Positions 49,607 to 60,860 of a stretch of 64,000 nt of DNA are shown piece by piece. The notes under the pieces are model-generated. The model had not been told where the DNA came from and did not search any database. It worked only from the letters and a program-made list of their open reading frames with translations. Positions within the stretch are counted from its first letter, which is position 1; every line of letters begins with the position of its first letter. The stretch lies in assembly GCA_900074885.1 (NCBI GenBank), contig FJUW01000018.1, forward strand, positions 565,748-629,747, read 5' to 3'. Position numbers and translations under genes: made by a program. This DNA comes from Rhynchosporium graminicola (taxonomy: Eukaryota > Ascomycota > Leotiomycetes > Helotiales > Ploettnerulaceae).

Positions 49607-50336
49607 TCATATAGAGACAATACTTTGTCGTCCTTTTCGTTCTTGTACTCTTGATATGAAACATCCTGTATCCGTTATGTTATTTCTTGAAATGCTTGAG
49701 AGACCTGGAAATTGGTCTGGAGCTCCAATGGTAGATTTCTCAGCCCTAATTACAATGCAAAGCCATGAGTGATTTTTGATTTCCTCGGTACTTTCATCAA
49801 AAAGCTGCAAATGCTGCAGAGATAATTCTCGCGCCCAGGCGAAATATATTAGTACGAATTGATCCTCATAATTGGAGGCCTGGTGGAACTTATAGACCTT
49901 TGCGGCATATCCTAGGAGAGTTATCGTGTCATAAGACTGCCAGTGATTAAATGTTGCACACTTATTAGAGTCTACTTGCTGCCGAGCATTTCTGATATTT
50001 ACCCTGCGCAAGAATGATCCAAAACAAACGGACCACATTCGATGGCACGAGGATCGAGAAGCTGGCAAGAAATAATAAAAGAATCACTTGGTTCTCATCG
50101 GGTGACCAATTTGAAGCACATAAAGAAATAAGACAGAATCCAGTATCACAAGCTAGAGCCATGTCGCTACAGTCTCCGGGTGAGGTGATGTGAGGATTCA
50201 GGACAACACTGCCGTTTGCTTCGCGCCCGAGAATACCGTCAAGTAGATAGTTTTTTCGTGTGCCCAAATCTTGACGTAGGATTGTTTCCTCGCGCAACTT
50301 GACAACATTGCAAATTTCGACAAAATTCTTCGACAT
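49607..50336 (-). CDS. Hypothetical protein, two overlapping frames (possibly broken)
   Basis: ATG at 50336 opens a 123-codon frame that looks protein-like (acidic/basic start, then a hydrophobic segment VILLLFLASFSILVPSNVVRLFW). A second frame (50068-49607) overlaps its end and continues with plausible content (FNHWQSYDTITLLGYAAKVY, FVLIYFAWARELSLQHLQLF). The two could be one protein joined by an intron ending at AATATCAG near 49,995, but no fitting donor was found, so a one- or two-base frame change is equally possible. I do not recognise a family. Treat as an orphan locus of uncertain coding state. Confidence 0.33.
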
Positions 50337-50654
50337 CCTCCCCGGTACAAAAACTTCACGCTGCTTCTCCTACCAGCTTGTGACATCTAGTCGTTCGAGT
50401 CTCTCGAAACATTTATAATCAGTAGACTCACCTACTTTTCTCAAAGCTTCGGCAGTGTCATCTAGTCTCCCGAAGATCCTAGAGATACCTCGTAAGTTCG
50501 AGTCTGGTCCTTGCTATACCCATGCGCGAATACGTATTCTCCATTTACCTATCAAGTAACAGACAGAATTTCAGACGGTTGCAAGCCGCATCCCTCAGGT
50601 AAAATTCCTGGTCGTATCTCTACCGTGTACCAATCGAAGAAGCGCACTACGACT

Positions 50655-51339
50655 ATGAACGGCAACTACGGCCCGCTACCAAACGGTGAGGACAACGCTG
50701 GTGGCACCAGACTTGATGGGCAGTCTCCATTTCCACTATCGGCTTCGTCTCCTGCATTCGTTACCGACCTGAGTCTCTCAAAAGGCCGTAGGGCCCGAAG
50801 CCGAAGTACTCCGATCTATCGCCGTCAACAAGGCCCTGGTCATCGCGCAGTTCGTATTCCTCGCAGAGGAACCAGAAACTCTACACCCGGCCATCCTCAA
50901 TCCAGACAGGCCACAACGAACGACGGGGGAGGGACCGTGACTGCGCTTATCAGACCACCACCTCCAGGAGTGATGCCATGGGATGACGTCGTACAGAGCT
51001 ACGCGGAGAATCTGACAGGCTGGGAGTCCGACGACCCGAGCTGCCCACGAACCGGCTTGGTGAAGCTGGTTGGCAAGATCCCTGGAGATGAGTACAACTT
51101 GGAAGAGCTACTTGAGACTTGAGTACTCCTAACTATCTGCTACTCAATCTCATCGAATCATTTGCTGATTGTCTTTGGTACATAGCATTGCGCAGGCAAT
51201 AGACGCTGCTCCGCAAGATATAGTCCTAATCGACTGTACCAAAATCAAGGTTATGATCCGGTATAGCAGAGATCTTGAGCGTGAGAATAGAGAGTTGAGG
51301 AGACAATTGTACGAGGCTGGTCTTGAGCTAACGGACTGA
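50655..51339 (+). CDS. Orphan protein: disordered N-terminus, C-terminal coiled coil
   Basis: ATG at 50655 starts a Gly/Pro/Arg/Ser-rich, probably disordered region with RRARSRS and IPRRGTR basic patches, followed by a compact segment (PPGVMPWDDVVQSYAENLTGW). A C-terminal exon (51186-51339) encodes AAPQDIVLIDCTKIKVMIR and a heptad-like coiled coil (YSRDLERENRELRRQLYEAG). Joining exon 1 at 51091 (GTACAA donor, phase 2) to 51186 (GTACATAG acceptor) gives 196 aa. The alternative is that the frame ends at TGA 51120-51122 and the second exon is lost. CCTAAC near 51,128 is a good branch-like site. No known family; the layout resembles the neighbour at 52445. A nuclear or scaffold role would be speculation. 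Confidence 0.5.
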
Positions 51340-52444
51340 GCCTTTATTAGAATATGGTCGGATTTCTGTGAAAGCTGAATGGTCTGCGCCGGATATCTCC
51401 GTGTACTGTGTAATCGATAAGATAGCCCCGAAGAAGACTTCACCCGATTTGTACTGTTCATCGAGTACAATTGAAGCCTCTATGTATATTATTCTGCAAA
51501 CCATAAGCTAGTAAATAGATCGCAGTATCTTATACCACCCCTTTAACATCCCATCAGAAGTTCTTCCTTTGATCCAAGTTGAGGCCGTTATACATATACA
51601 AGCAGCATTCTAATTAATAATTATATCCAAAGGTTAAAGATATCACACTTGATATTATATAGAAGTGTGCAGTGGCTGCACGAAATACACCCGAACCCCT
51701 TGTGAAGCCCTCCTGAGACCTGCCAAGACATTTCACATATATTCACTCCCTTCAATAGCCAAATCCTGTTATATCCTACACACACATATATTTCGGGCTT
51801 GACAGCCGCCAGAACAATAGCACAAAGAGCTTGAAGGACAACCCGCGCAAACGATCACAGTCTAGTCTTGGCATTAAGCTCGCTTACAACGGACACGCGC
51901 TAGTAGGTAAACAACGACAATACCTATGCAGATATCGCATGGCCTCACTAAGAAGGAACCGCACAGATAATACGTGATTGTATATTGTGAATCATAAACT
52001 ATTAGAACGCATACCTCGGCAAGCAAAGTAGTGCGGGCCATCTCCGAGAAAGCCTATATATAGAAAGTTTCGAGATTCCAACCCTACTTCTTTGTTCTAT
52101 CGACAACTTGATTTGGACGCTTTGATTTCGACACCTTACATCTTCCCTTGATCTTGGTTACAGCTTGATTTTGGTTATTAGCTATTGAGCGTTCTTTGCC
52201 ATAATAGGAGAAGACTTCGTCTTAAACAAGCACGACTGGTCTGTACTCTACTTCCTTATCTGAAGTCATCTTACGTAAGTCATCTGACTATTCCTCGACT
52301 GATCCTGTCTTGACACCTCTATCTGTGATCCTATTATCCTGATATCAGCTAACAATATCCCAGACAAAGCAGTTCTCTCAATCAACAAGCCTTGCCACGA
52401 ACAATCCTCCTCATACCACGACATTCTACACTCCCTGAGCCAAC
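51340..52444. other. Intergenic region between the two orphan genes
   Basis: No gene is seen. The first half is AT-rich. The last ~350 bp are C/T-rich and fit a promoter and 5' leader for the gene at 52445. Confidence 0.45.
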
Positions 52445-53802
52445 ATGCCTCGCAGACAATCTAGAGAGATTGCCGAGCCTACTCTAATTTCATACTTCTG
52501 GGACACCCGTCCAAAATTCGTCGGACCGACGAAGGCGCAACTGACGGCACGACAATTCAATCCTTTGTCTGAATTTCCACTGAGTCCTGACTCTCAGTTC
52601 AGGAATTGGAAGGCTGATCAGGAGAGGAAAGAGAGACGCCACAATGCGCGGATAAAGGATTTGCTCGCTGAGCGCGAGGAGAGTGAGGAGCATGAGGAAG
52701 GTGAAGCTATTGGTGAGGAGGGTGGGTTCGGAGAAGGAAGTCGATTTGAGGATCCTCGGCGTCGACATCCGACCTCTAATGCTGAGCGACGTGGGGGGTC
52801 TGTTCGATCAGAGCATCATGGAGAGTCCATAGGTAACATCCATGATGCGTCGCCGAGACGGTATAATCCTCGTGAGAGCCACCGACAGAAGCGATCAGGC
52901 GTGGAGGGGGACGACGAGGACGGCCATTCTCTTCAACGAAGCCCTCGTCGTGATACCAAACGACGAAAGCGCAACGAGGACAGGGAAGAGAAACTCTAAA
53001 GCACCTTAATGCCTCGTTTCTCGCATCATTCCCGAAGATCCCATCCTGATCGCATGGTGGCTCCACCTCTAACCGAGGCCTTTATTGCGATCCCGTTCTC
53101 GCTCCAGCACCCCGTCGACGTACCAGTGATCAATATACACCACCATCACGGCAAGATTACCAGACTACAAGCGCTCCGTCTCCTAGCCCTGGGCTGTTCC
53201 TAACGCCGCCACCTCCTCGGGCTCATCAGACACCTCAGGCGAAGTGGCTCTATGCTGCTGTCGAGGACTAGAATAACGATGGTTCCGGAACCGGACCTAG
53301 TCTTCGCGCTCCTCTCCCCGCAACTCCAGCTCAAGACTTTCGCCCCAAAGCAATTTCAGTGCCGGACGCTGATGAAGCTCTTCCTGCCAAGCTGCGAGAC
53401 ATGGGATACTACCCCTTCGACGAACGAATCATGCAAGACATCATGGACGCATCAATTACCGACATGGAGATCCTCTGCAAGACTTCTCCTCCGAGTAGAA
53501 CTCTGCCGCAGAAAGTGAGCATGCAGTATGTCTTCGACAAGTAAGTTTTGATATTCAGCTGTAGGGAGATAGTGTATGAGACTAATAAGTGCCTCGCAAG
53601 ATCGAGGCTGCTACGAAGGACGTTCTCGGCGCCAATTCTTTGAAGGACCTCGCGCTGGTGCGGAAGAAGAGCTTCGTGGATCTGAAAAAGCATTATCGAC
53701 AACTTCTAGATGAAGCTGAAGGATATGAAGAAGAGAGTGAGAGCAAGAGATCGGGAGATTGAACGTCTGAAGGAGAAGCTCAGAAGACAAGTACGGGAGT
53801 GA
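52445..53802 (+). pseudogene. Orphan coiled-coil gene with stop and frame breaks
   Basis: ATG at 52445 opens a 184-codon Arg/Glu-rich frame (RRQSREIAEPTLISYFWDTR, then charged low-complexity sequence) ending at 52999. From about 53,051 a second frame continues in the same style (HGGSTSNRGLYCDPVLAPAP ... LTPPPPRAHQ), is cut by TAG at 53269-53271, and resumes through PAKLRDMGYYPFDERIMQDI to a GTAAGT donor at 53541. Downstream, IEAATKDVLGANSLKDLALV lies in another frame and a coiled coil (RDREIERLKEKLRRQVRE) in a third, ending TGA at 53800-53802. Canonical splicing does not join these frames. Decay is likely, although missed introns could repair part of it. The TAG could derive from CAG by a RIP-type change. 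Confidence 0.42.
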
Positions 53803-55009
53803 GGAATGAAGCATGGATTTTAGGTGTTCATAAAGTCAAGTGCTACAGATACAGGAAGCATGAAGAGGGACTTCGGCCACATGAGTACAAGATGTACATG
53901 CTGTGAAGGAAGCCAAATATCCCGTGGTGAAAGTACTCAATATAAGTATTGCATGTGATTCGTTCCGAAGACTTCGCTCAATGTGAAACCAAATTTTCCG
54001 ATCTTGTCTTTCCCTCTTCTAACGGGACCCCAAGCCCGAAAAGATAAGCCCTATGTATTATTTTTTGCACACGTGCTTCCAATTTGCTGCATTGTTCTTG
54101 AAAGGGGACCAATGTAATGATAAGCTGACGAGCACTCGGAGAAGCGTCTATAAGATCTTGCACCTTCACATACACATCTGGCAGAGTAAATACCGAGGCT
54201 TTACATGGTCCGCTACTCCCCTAGTTTCCCCCGGCCAACTTTCTACCCGGAGGAGAAGAATTCCGCAGTAAATACAGATGGTATTTGCAATGATCTTTAG
54301 GTAATTCCAGATTAGAAGTTTAGTGCTCTGGCGGGAAAGCTGAGCACCAACGGTACGTAAGAAGTATTAGGGTCATGCATACAGGTAACGTCATTGCCTT
54401 CTTGAATGTAATTAAGAACCTAGACTTTAAATTGGTAGTCCGAAATGACGAGGAGTGGCTTAACATTAGAACAAGAAGAATTTTACCGCCCTTGATCATT
54501 TCTAGACGGTGTATGTATGATATTCTAGAATAGAAGCAAGCATGAGTGGCGATAGCATCGAATAATGTAGTAGCTTTTAATTATCTATGAGGCAAGTACC
54601 AGCATATTTTTACACACCGAGTACGAAGTTATCAGATGCACGAGATCACAGAAGTAATGATTGAGACGTGAGATTGAGTTTCAAGAGCCATTTTATTGCC
54701 TTGTGTCTTAGCACAAGTATATTTTGCACATGAAGTGCTCTCATCAGAGTCATCTGCGTATTCAACTGCCGTAGGTATCATCCAGTCCCATCGCCCCCAA
54801 AGCAGTGCAAGTAAACAGGCATTTGCGGATGAAAAACCCCTCAGTTTGCCAACTCCCATAGAACAGAAGCGAAAATCAGAAGTAAGAGGAGATGTGAGCC
54901 TCCATATCCTCCGGATACAAACGAACCAGAATCTTGGAGTCGACTAGGGCAGGAGTACAGAAGCGGTCGAGGAGTCAATCCACAGAGTACTGAGCCAGAC
55001 TCTGTTCAT
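53803..55009. other. Intergenic region
   Basis: No gene is recognised. A 75-codon minus-strand ORF (54632-54859) and its plus-strand shadow have no motif. Confidence 0.45.
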
Positions 55010-56466
55010 CTATTCCTCCATGACCTCAGCCTTGACTTCCTCCTCCTCGATGTGACCGTTGCCGTTGGTAGCAGGAGCTTCCTCATCATTGACGCTAGAA
55101 TTCTCCATGGCTTCATCGACAGCGTCCTCATCAACAGCCTCCTCATAGACAACTTCCTCGTCAATAGCCTTCTCATCAACTGTATCCTCATCTTGAGCAA
55201 CGGATCCGGTATAATCTCCATCGGTATTAATATCACCTGTTTACGTGTCAGTAAGTCGCATATCTTTGAACTTGAAGGTTGACTCCTTACCGTCCTTCTC
55301 CAAAGCATTATACTTCTTCTCGAGGATCAATACGGCAGTGTAATTAGCACCTCCAGCATCCTTGATCTTCTCGGCAATCATGGCCCACTTTTCGGTCTCC
55401 AACTTCTTGATGGCGGCAGCCTGTTCTTTCTCCATCTTTTGCTTGATAGCAATGAAGTCGGCTTCAACCAACTTCTTGGCGGCAACGAGTCTGGCAGTCT
55501 ATATCCGTTAGCATGCAGTAAAGCACACGTAAAACTCATTCAGATTGGAATGGAAGTTGGAGGGGGGCATAAACTTACATCCTTATCCTCGAAATCCTGA
55601 GCAACAAGCTCTAACTTGGCAAAACGCTTTCGAAGAACACTATCTCCAGGCTTAGTACCGGTGATAGCAGTCCACGCATCCTCAATTGCCTTCCAACTGC
55701 TCTTGGCTTGTTTCATGGTAACAATGATCTTATCCTCCTCACTGAACTCAGCCCAACACTCCGGGAATTTAGTGACAGCTCGCTTTGCAGGAGTACCATT
55801 AGCAGCAGCTTTTGATTTCTTGGTGGGAGTTTCGCCATCAGCTTCACTGGCAGAAGCACGCTTCTTGGTGGAAGACTTTGAAGCAAGTGTCTTGGCAGTA
55901 CCTTTGGTGGCAGGTGTGGTCATGTCAACATCGTCGTCCTCATTTTTGGCTCCAGCTGGGGTGGTATCTGCCTTCTTCTTGTTTGGGCCACGCTTCTTAG
56001 GAATAGCCTGTGAATATATCAGTGGGGATGTAAGAAATGTGTAAGGATGAGAAATGCTGACCTTTGGGGTTGTGGGCTGATCGACCTCAGCGTTGTCCTC
56101 GCCTTCCTTAGAAGCAGCATCCTCCTTTGGCGTCTCATTCTCCTTTTTGACGGGTGTCTTCTTGGCACGAGTCTTCTTGGCCCCCTTGACCGGAGTTTCA
56201 ACCTCAGCATCACCAGAGGTAGTTTCATCATTCTCGCCATTCTCGGTGACGGTCTTCCCCTTCTTCACGGCTGCCTTCTTGGGGCCAGGCGTCTTCTTGG
56301 CCTTGACTGGAGTCTCGACCTTAGCATCGCCAGAGGCAACCTCATCGTTCTCACCGTTCTCTTCGACGGTGACAGTCTTTCCCTTCTTTGCTGGAGTCTT
56401 CTTAGGCTTCTTGACCGTGGTCTCCTCGGGTGTAGCTACAACTGGTTGGGCGACTTCTTCTGTCAT
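55010..56466 (-). CDS. Lys-rich nuclear protein with Myb/SANT-like domain
   Basis: Four exons: 56466-56062, 56007-55579, 55498-55291 and 55236-55010, with introns of 54, 80 and 54 nt in consistent phase; 422 aa. Residues 15-170 carry repeated Lys/Ala/Pro-rich, histone H1-like units (KKTPAKKGKTVT, KKTPGPKKAAVKKGKTVT, KKTRAKKTPVKKE). A SANT/Myb-like three-helix block follows (FSEEDKIIVTMKQAKSSWKAIEDAW ... DSVLRKRFAKLEL), split as read here at Glu-Glu-Asp, then a charged helical stretch (VEADFIAIKQKMEKEQAAAIKKLE) and a strongly acidic tail (EEVVYEEAVDEDAVDEAM). The expected place is the nucleus, on chromatin; DNA targets are unknown. The ATG sits directly after a TCTCTAG sequence that looks like a splice acceptor, so upstream exons may exist. 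Confidence 0.8.
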
Positions 56467-56891
56467 CTAGAGAGGAATGTAATGTTAGCCATATCCTCTC
56501 CCTGGGTGACGAATACTGAAAATAAGAGGATATTGAGACCCATGTAGCATGAGAATGGAGAATAATGCTGAAATGATGGCAGAGGTTGATAATGCTCGCT
56601 GGTGGAGGGATTATCACACTTGATTTCAAGAGTGCAAATAGACAAATAAAACTTTGATGTACAAATGCAAAGTGCCGTATATTTAATTGGGGTAAAAAAG
56701 CGTGAAGAGATAGTGTCATGGGGATGAAGCCGTCTTGAGGACGGAGTTGGGGGGCGAGGTTTGTTTTGTTTGCTTGAAAGTGAAAGCAGGAGGACGGAGG
56801 CGGATTTGAAAGTGAACAACAACAAAACTGAAAAGCGCTCAATTGCGGGCAAGGGGGAGTATTTGCAAATAGGAGATTATAAAAAGCTTAC

Positions 56892-57145
56892 ACAGATCGA
56901 AGGCACGAACTTTCCTGTCTCGATCTGCTGATGCTACACTTAGAATGCCATCTTCATGCAGGCGAGGGAAGGAAACATTGAGAAAGGGTAGAGGCTTGAA
57001 ACACAGTATCCCAGAAGATACATGAGAGAGATCGAGGGGAAGAAGAAGGACTTACCACTTTCTCCTCAACGAATGCGGCGGGCGAGACCAAGTCTCCAAG
57101 AGACATGCTTGCTGAGGCTGGGGTGGCGACCTCTGGTGCAGACAT
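56892..57145 (-). CDS. Possible 5' exons of the Myb/SANT gene
   Basis: ATG at 57145 starts a 30-codon exon (MSAPEVATPASASMSLGDL ... FVEEKV) that ends in phase 0 at a GTAAGT donor (57055-57050). A 33-nt exon (56924-56892, IETGKFVPSIC) lies between a CAG and a GTAAGC and is also in phase 0. The next acceptor in phase 0 is TCTCTAG just before the ATG at 56466. Spliced together they would add 41 residues to the SANT-domain protein. The intervening introns (125 and 425 nt) are long for this window. The alternative is a 5' untranslated region with chance open frames, or a separate short transcript. Confidence 0.4.
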
Positions 57146-58985
57146 GATGGCGATGTTTGCAATTGACTACAAAGTAACGATGGGATGGAGGTATTTGTAA
57201 GTAAGGAAGGGTGTTGTAAGGTTGGCAAGATATGGTTGTGTTGTATTTGTTGAAGAAAGTATGGGAGAGTTGGGTGGTGGAAGTGGAAGAAAGATTGGAA
57301 ACCGGTGGGCTGGCGGGGAGATATTTGTAGGTTGGTGATAGGCAAAGCAGTCTATCACGTTCTTGAGTCAAATTTAGGCATCTGTGTCTTTGATGAGATT
57401 GATTGTCGGAAACGATCAAAGGTGAAACTTTTCCATCATTTAACAATGGTAAGGGATTGGAAGGAGCTGGCAACACAGGTAGCCGAGGCCGGGCTGGTAT
57501 TGCATTGTCCCAGGAAATTGCGAGAACTTGCCAGCCATTCGTGCTGGATTGCCAGTACCGTAGTTTCATTGATAATTGTCGCCTCCATCTCAGGGCACGT
57601 TGACCAGTGCTTCACAGGAAGCACCTTTCTATATGTGTGATATAAAGATATGTGACTCTCCAGCAGAGAGACAGTGACTGGAATTGACAAACTGCAAAAA
57701 CCTACTGAATATAATGATTTCTCCAATGTCATTGAGTAAATCATCCTAGAAACATGTAGCAGAAACCTGACCTATTTTCTTAATGACTTCGCTTCATTTT
57801 CTGAATATTGTTTACCTGGAGCTCTAATACCCTCTCTTGTCAAAAACGGTAAGGTATTTCCCCGATGAAGAGAGTGTGAACCGCGCAAGATCGTAAGCAA
57901 AAAAAAAGCAATTTACAATAAGAGTCAATGAGCTGCTTTTAGGATCAATATGGCTGCCAGAGTCTTTCTTCGAAAAGCGCCACATATTGTGATAGAGACG
58001 ATGGGTATTATGATGTAGTACATTACTGCTCCAAGGACATTCTATCTCTCCGAACCTGGCAGCGTGATGCAGCATCAATGACTTGGCAGGGCTGATCTAG
58101 ATAATAGACTGTATCTCATGAGACATTATGGCCACTTGAACAGACTACGGCTTTATTTCAAATCTGGAAAAGGTAGGTTCGAGGTAGTAAGTCACGACTT
58201 GACCGCAAGAGGACCTAACTGGCAGGGAAGAGTGAATGTTATCTCCTGCGGTACCGTGATTCTCTCTGTGAAGTAAGTGCCTATACTTCAGGGTACCAGA
58301 GATGGTAAATCTATAAATCGATATTTCGAAGTGCCAGACTACTTATTCACCTAGGTATCTCAGCGGGGAGCTTTCAGAAGCGTAAATGGCGTTGTCACTT
58401 AGCCTCACTTGCTTATCAGTCCAAATCTGCCAGGTCTAATTACACATCTCGTACCCTAAGACATCCCAGTTATTTGCCAGAAATTGAAGCTGAAAAGGTT
58501 CCTAATACCCTGACTTGGCCGCTGGACAAAAGCTCGTCCTCCCCACAGCCATTCTTTCAGCATTCTGCCATAAGCTAGAAATTCCTGGCAGGTTAAGAGA
58601 AATAGCATTAGATCCACAGAAAAATCTATTCTTTGTCTGGAGACTGGAGTGAGTGGACGGACTACGATCGGTTCTTACTATTTCTTAAACTCCAAGATTC
58701 GGACTGGATATGATTATCTTCCTTCGTACCGAGGCATATTAATTGCTTGTTTGAGAACAAAGTGCTCGCTCGAGCATGAATCAGGAGACATGGCACTTTT
58801 GTGATATGCGCGTTGCGAAGGCTCCACATATCAGATTGAAGAATTCATATCCGAGTTCATCATATTTTCCCAACGACTATGTACAGTTCGACAGCCCTAA
58901 ATCTCAGAACATAACATTCACACTTCTTGCCATCGTCTCCCAAGAATGCAGCACCAATTTCATTCGACACATCGTGCCCCAGACC
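57146..58985. other. Intergenic region
   Basis: No gene is supported. The first ~250 bp are C/T-rich on the minus strand, as expected of a promoter for the gene below. ORFs here (57305-57640 plus, 57436-57744 minus) have no motif. Confidence 0.45.
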
Positions 58986-59855
58986 CTAAGCAACCGAAGC
59001 AAACTGGGAGAAGAACTCCCAAGTATTCCCCGGAGCAAAGATCTTCCCGCCATCTCTCTGCGAAGGATTATGATCACCGTTATGAATGACCCAAGTGACC
59101 GGGTATCCCACCTTACAGTTCTTGTAAACCGTCTTGACTGAAGTGGCTCCGTTTGGCGCCGGCTCTGGAGAGAGTGCTGTACATCCGTTGTTCTTGACGA
59201 AAGTATCGCGGATTGAACGACCGCCGGAGACATTAAGGACCGAGTCGGATGTTCCATGTTGGCCATAGTACGCGACGGGATCTTTGCCTCCAGAGCAACC
59301 GCTGAGGAGAGAACCGGAGATGACAGCTACGGCGCGTGTGTCTCTGGGGCGGGAGCATGCGATAGAGTAGGACATGGCTGCGCCGTAGCTGAACCCTGTG
59401 TGGAAGCGGAGAGAAGTGTCGATGCAGAGATCCGCTTCGACGGTCTTCGCGATGGTGTCGTAGAAAGTGACATCTTCACCTCCTGAGTTGGCCCATCCGG
59501 CATTCAAGCCTTCTGGAACAACGAAGATGGCGCTGTTATTGGATAGTGGTGGTAAGCCGTAGTAAGGGGTGACACCGCCTTGGTCTGGGTTCTCCCCGTT
59601 TACGATCTTGGTCGCGGAGGCACCACGCTGATGCCAGAGATAGATGAGGCGGTAGGCTCGGTTCTGATCGTATCCTGTTGGTAACTTGATGATGTATTGG
59701 CGTTGCTTGCCATTCACGGTTGCACTGTAGGTCTTGCTGGTGATGGTGGGTGCTTTACCACAGCCTGCAGATTTTGCTGCGAAGACTGTATCGAGAGATG
59801 CAAGGAGGAGAACAGCGAGGGCCATGACGACCGTGAGGCTGTTTTGAGCAAACAT
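58986..59855 (-). CDS. Feruloyl esterase, CE1 family, secreted
   Basis: Single exon of 289 codons. A signal peptide (VVMALAVLLLASLDTVFA, cleavage near residue 27) is followed directly by the catalytic domain; no cellulose-binding module is present. The domain has the fungal CE1 pattern: Ser156 in GFSYG, Asp204 in YYGQHGTSD, His262 in HNGDHNP, with paired Cys (GCGKAP, CSGG, NNGC, KNCK) for disulfides. Blocks FVVPEGLNAGWANSGGEDV and LRFHTGFSYGAAMSYSIACS are typical of type C/D feruloyl esterases. It would release ferulic or related hydroxycinnamic acids from plant cell-wall arabinoxylan or pectin outside the cell. The long intergenic gaps on both sides suggest independent control. Family assignment is strong; the exact substrate class is inference. 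Confidence 0.9.
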   Translation of the reverse strand: MFAQNSLTVVMALAVLLLASLDTVFAAKSAGCGKAPTITSKTYSATVNGKQRQYIIKLPTGYDQNRAYRLIYLWHQRGASATKIVNGENPDQGGVTPYYGLPPLSNNSAIFVVPEGLNAGWANSGGEDVTFYDTIAKTVEADLCIDTSLRFHTGFSYGAAMSYSIACSRPRDTRAVAVISGSLLSGCSGGKDPVAYYGQHGTSDSVLNVSGGRSIRDTFVKNNGCTALSPEPAPNGATSVKTVYKNCKVGYPVTWVIHNGDHNPSQRDGGKIFAPGNTWEFFSQFASVA

Positions 59856-60135
59856 GATGTCGTTGCCTCGAGGGAAAGAAGAAAAGACTGAGATGTGTGA
59901 AAAGACAGCTTCGTGGATGGTAGCAAGAACTGAGAGAACGAGCTACTTAGGTGCCTTATTATAGAGAAAGGAATGAACATGTCGGCTCATCAGGATCTTC
60001 GCATGTTCACTTCTCATCAATCTATTGAGAAGAATTGTTCCGGATGCTACTCACTACTCAATAGGCTCAGGATAAACTTATCAGCCTGTGAAGAAACAGG
60101 TCACTAAACATAGAGGCCAAGCCTTGTCAATGTAA
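59856..60135. promoter_or_regulatory. Promoter region of the feruloyl esterase gene
   Basis: Short gap upstream of the esterase ATG. A TTATTATAGAG stretch lies about 100 bp upstream and could be a TATA-like element. No specific regulator site was recognised. Confidence 0.3.
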
Positions 60136-60860
60136 CTATCGGTCATGACAGCCATAGCTGCTTCTCGAATTCATTGTTCGCAGATCGACGGCTATTGCTT
60201 CTTCTATAACCTTCTTCCAGGCACATGAGCCTTCTCCAATATTTCGTAGTATTGTTTTCTTGATTCCCCGCGTTTCAGCCAAGATGTTGATATTTGTTGG
60301 TACGCAAGGATTTGAGGAAGCGAAATCTCCCATCTCCACTTCTTCGTACTTACCTAGATGACAAATGACATAAAACAAAATATATTCTGGTGAATTATTC
60401 ATATGCCACTGCGTCTTTTCACAACAACCGAAAGTCCGGAACCAGTAGTTGATTTCTAGGTAGGAAGGAGAAACTTCGACTTTTCCCATATATCCCATCC
60501 CATCCAGCCCCCAATTAGTCACGGAGCTCGTAATAGTCGAATCTGTGGTTGTTTTCTTTAGCGAAGTCTTCTGTTGATTGGACCTCGCTTCAATGCGCGG
60601 CCTTGGCGATCTTCGAGGGGGAGGCGCTCCTATGGGATAAAAGCGTGTAAATTTACCGGAACTTCTCGATCCAGGCAAAGTGCGACATGCTTCCCCAGAT
60701 CTCCACACGGCAGTTGTGCTGTGTGTCTTTGTACTCTAATATTTTCCACCACCCTTGGTTGGAGGAGTTCGTCATGTGTCTTTTGAGGGTGTCTTTGCCG
60801 AGGCGACAGTTGGGTGGATTTGTAGGCTTGTGATTTTCCCCCTATAATCGGGATGAAAAA
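60136..60860 (-). CDS. Hypothetical locus, orphan (possibly spliced or broken)
   Basis: A 190-codon frame (60708-60136) has a basic Pro/Arg-rich start and then protein-like content (WGLDGMGYMGKVEVSPSYLE, YWFRTFGCC, SPEYILFYVICHLGKYEEVE). Just upstream, another frame (about 60,846-60,650) also looks real: CRLGKDTLKRHMTNSSNQGW, then YKDTQHNCRVEIWGSMSHFA, preceded by a TATAG acceptor and ended by a GTAAAT donor. The two overlap only partly. A simple intron between them would be about 27 nt, too short, so the true structure is unclear. No family was recognised. Confidence 0.33.

Noticed and set aside
55616..56044. 142-codon plus-strand ORF in the Myb/SANT gene
   Set aside because: Shadow of the Lys-rich minus-strand gene, whose exons and splice phases are consistent.
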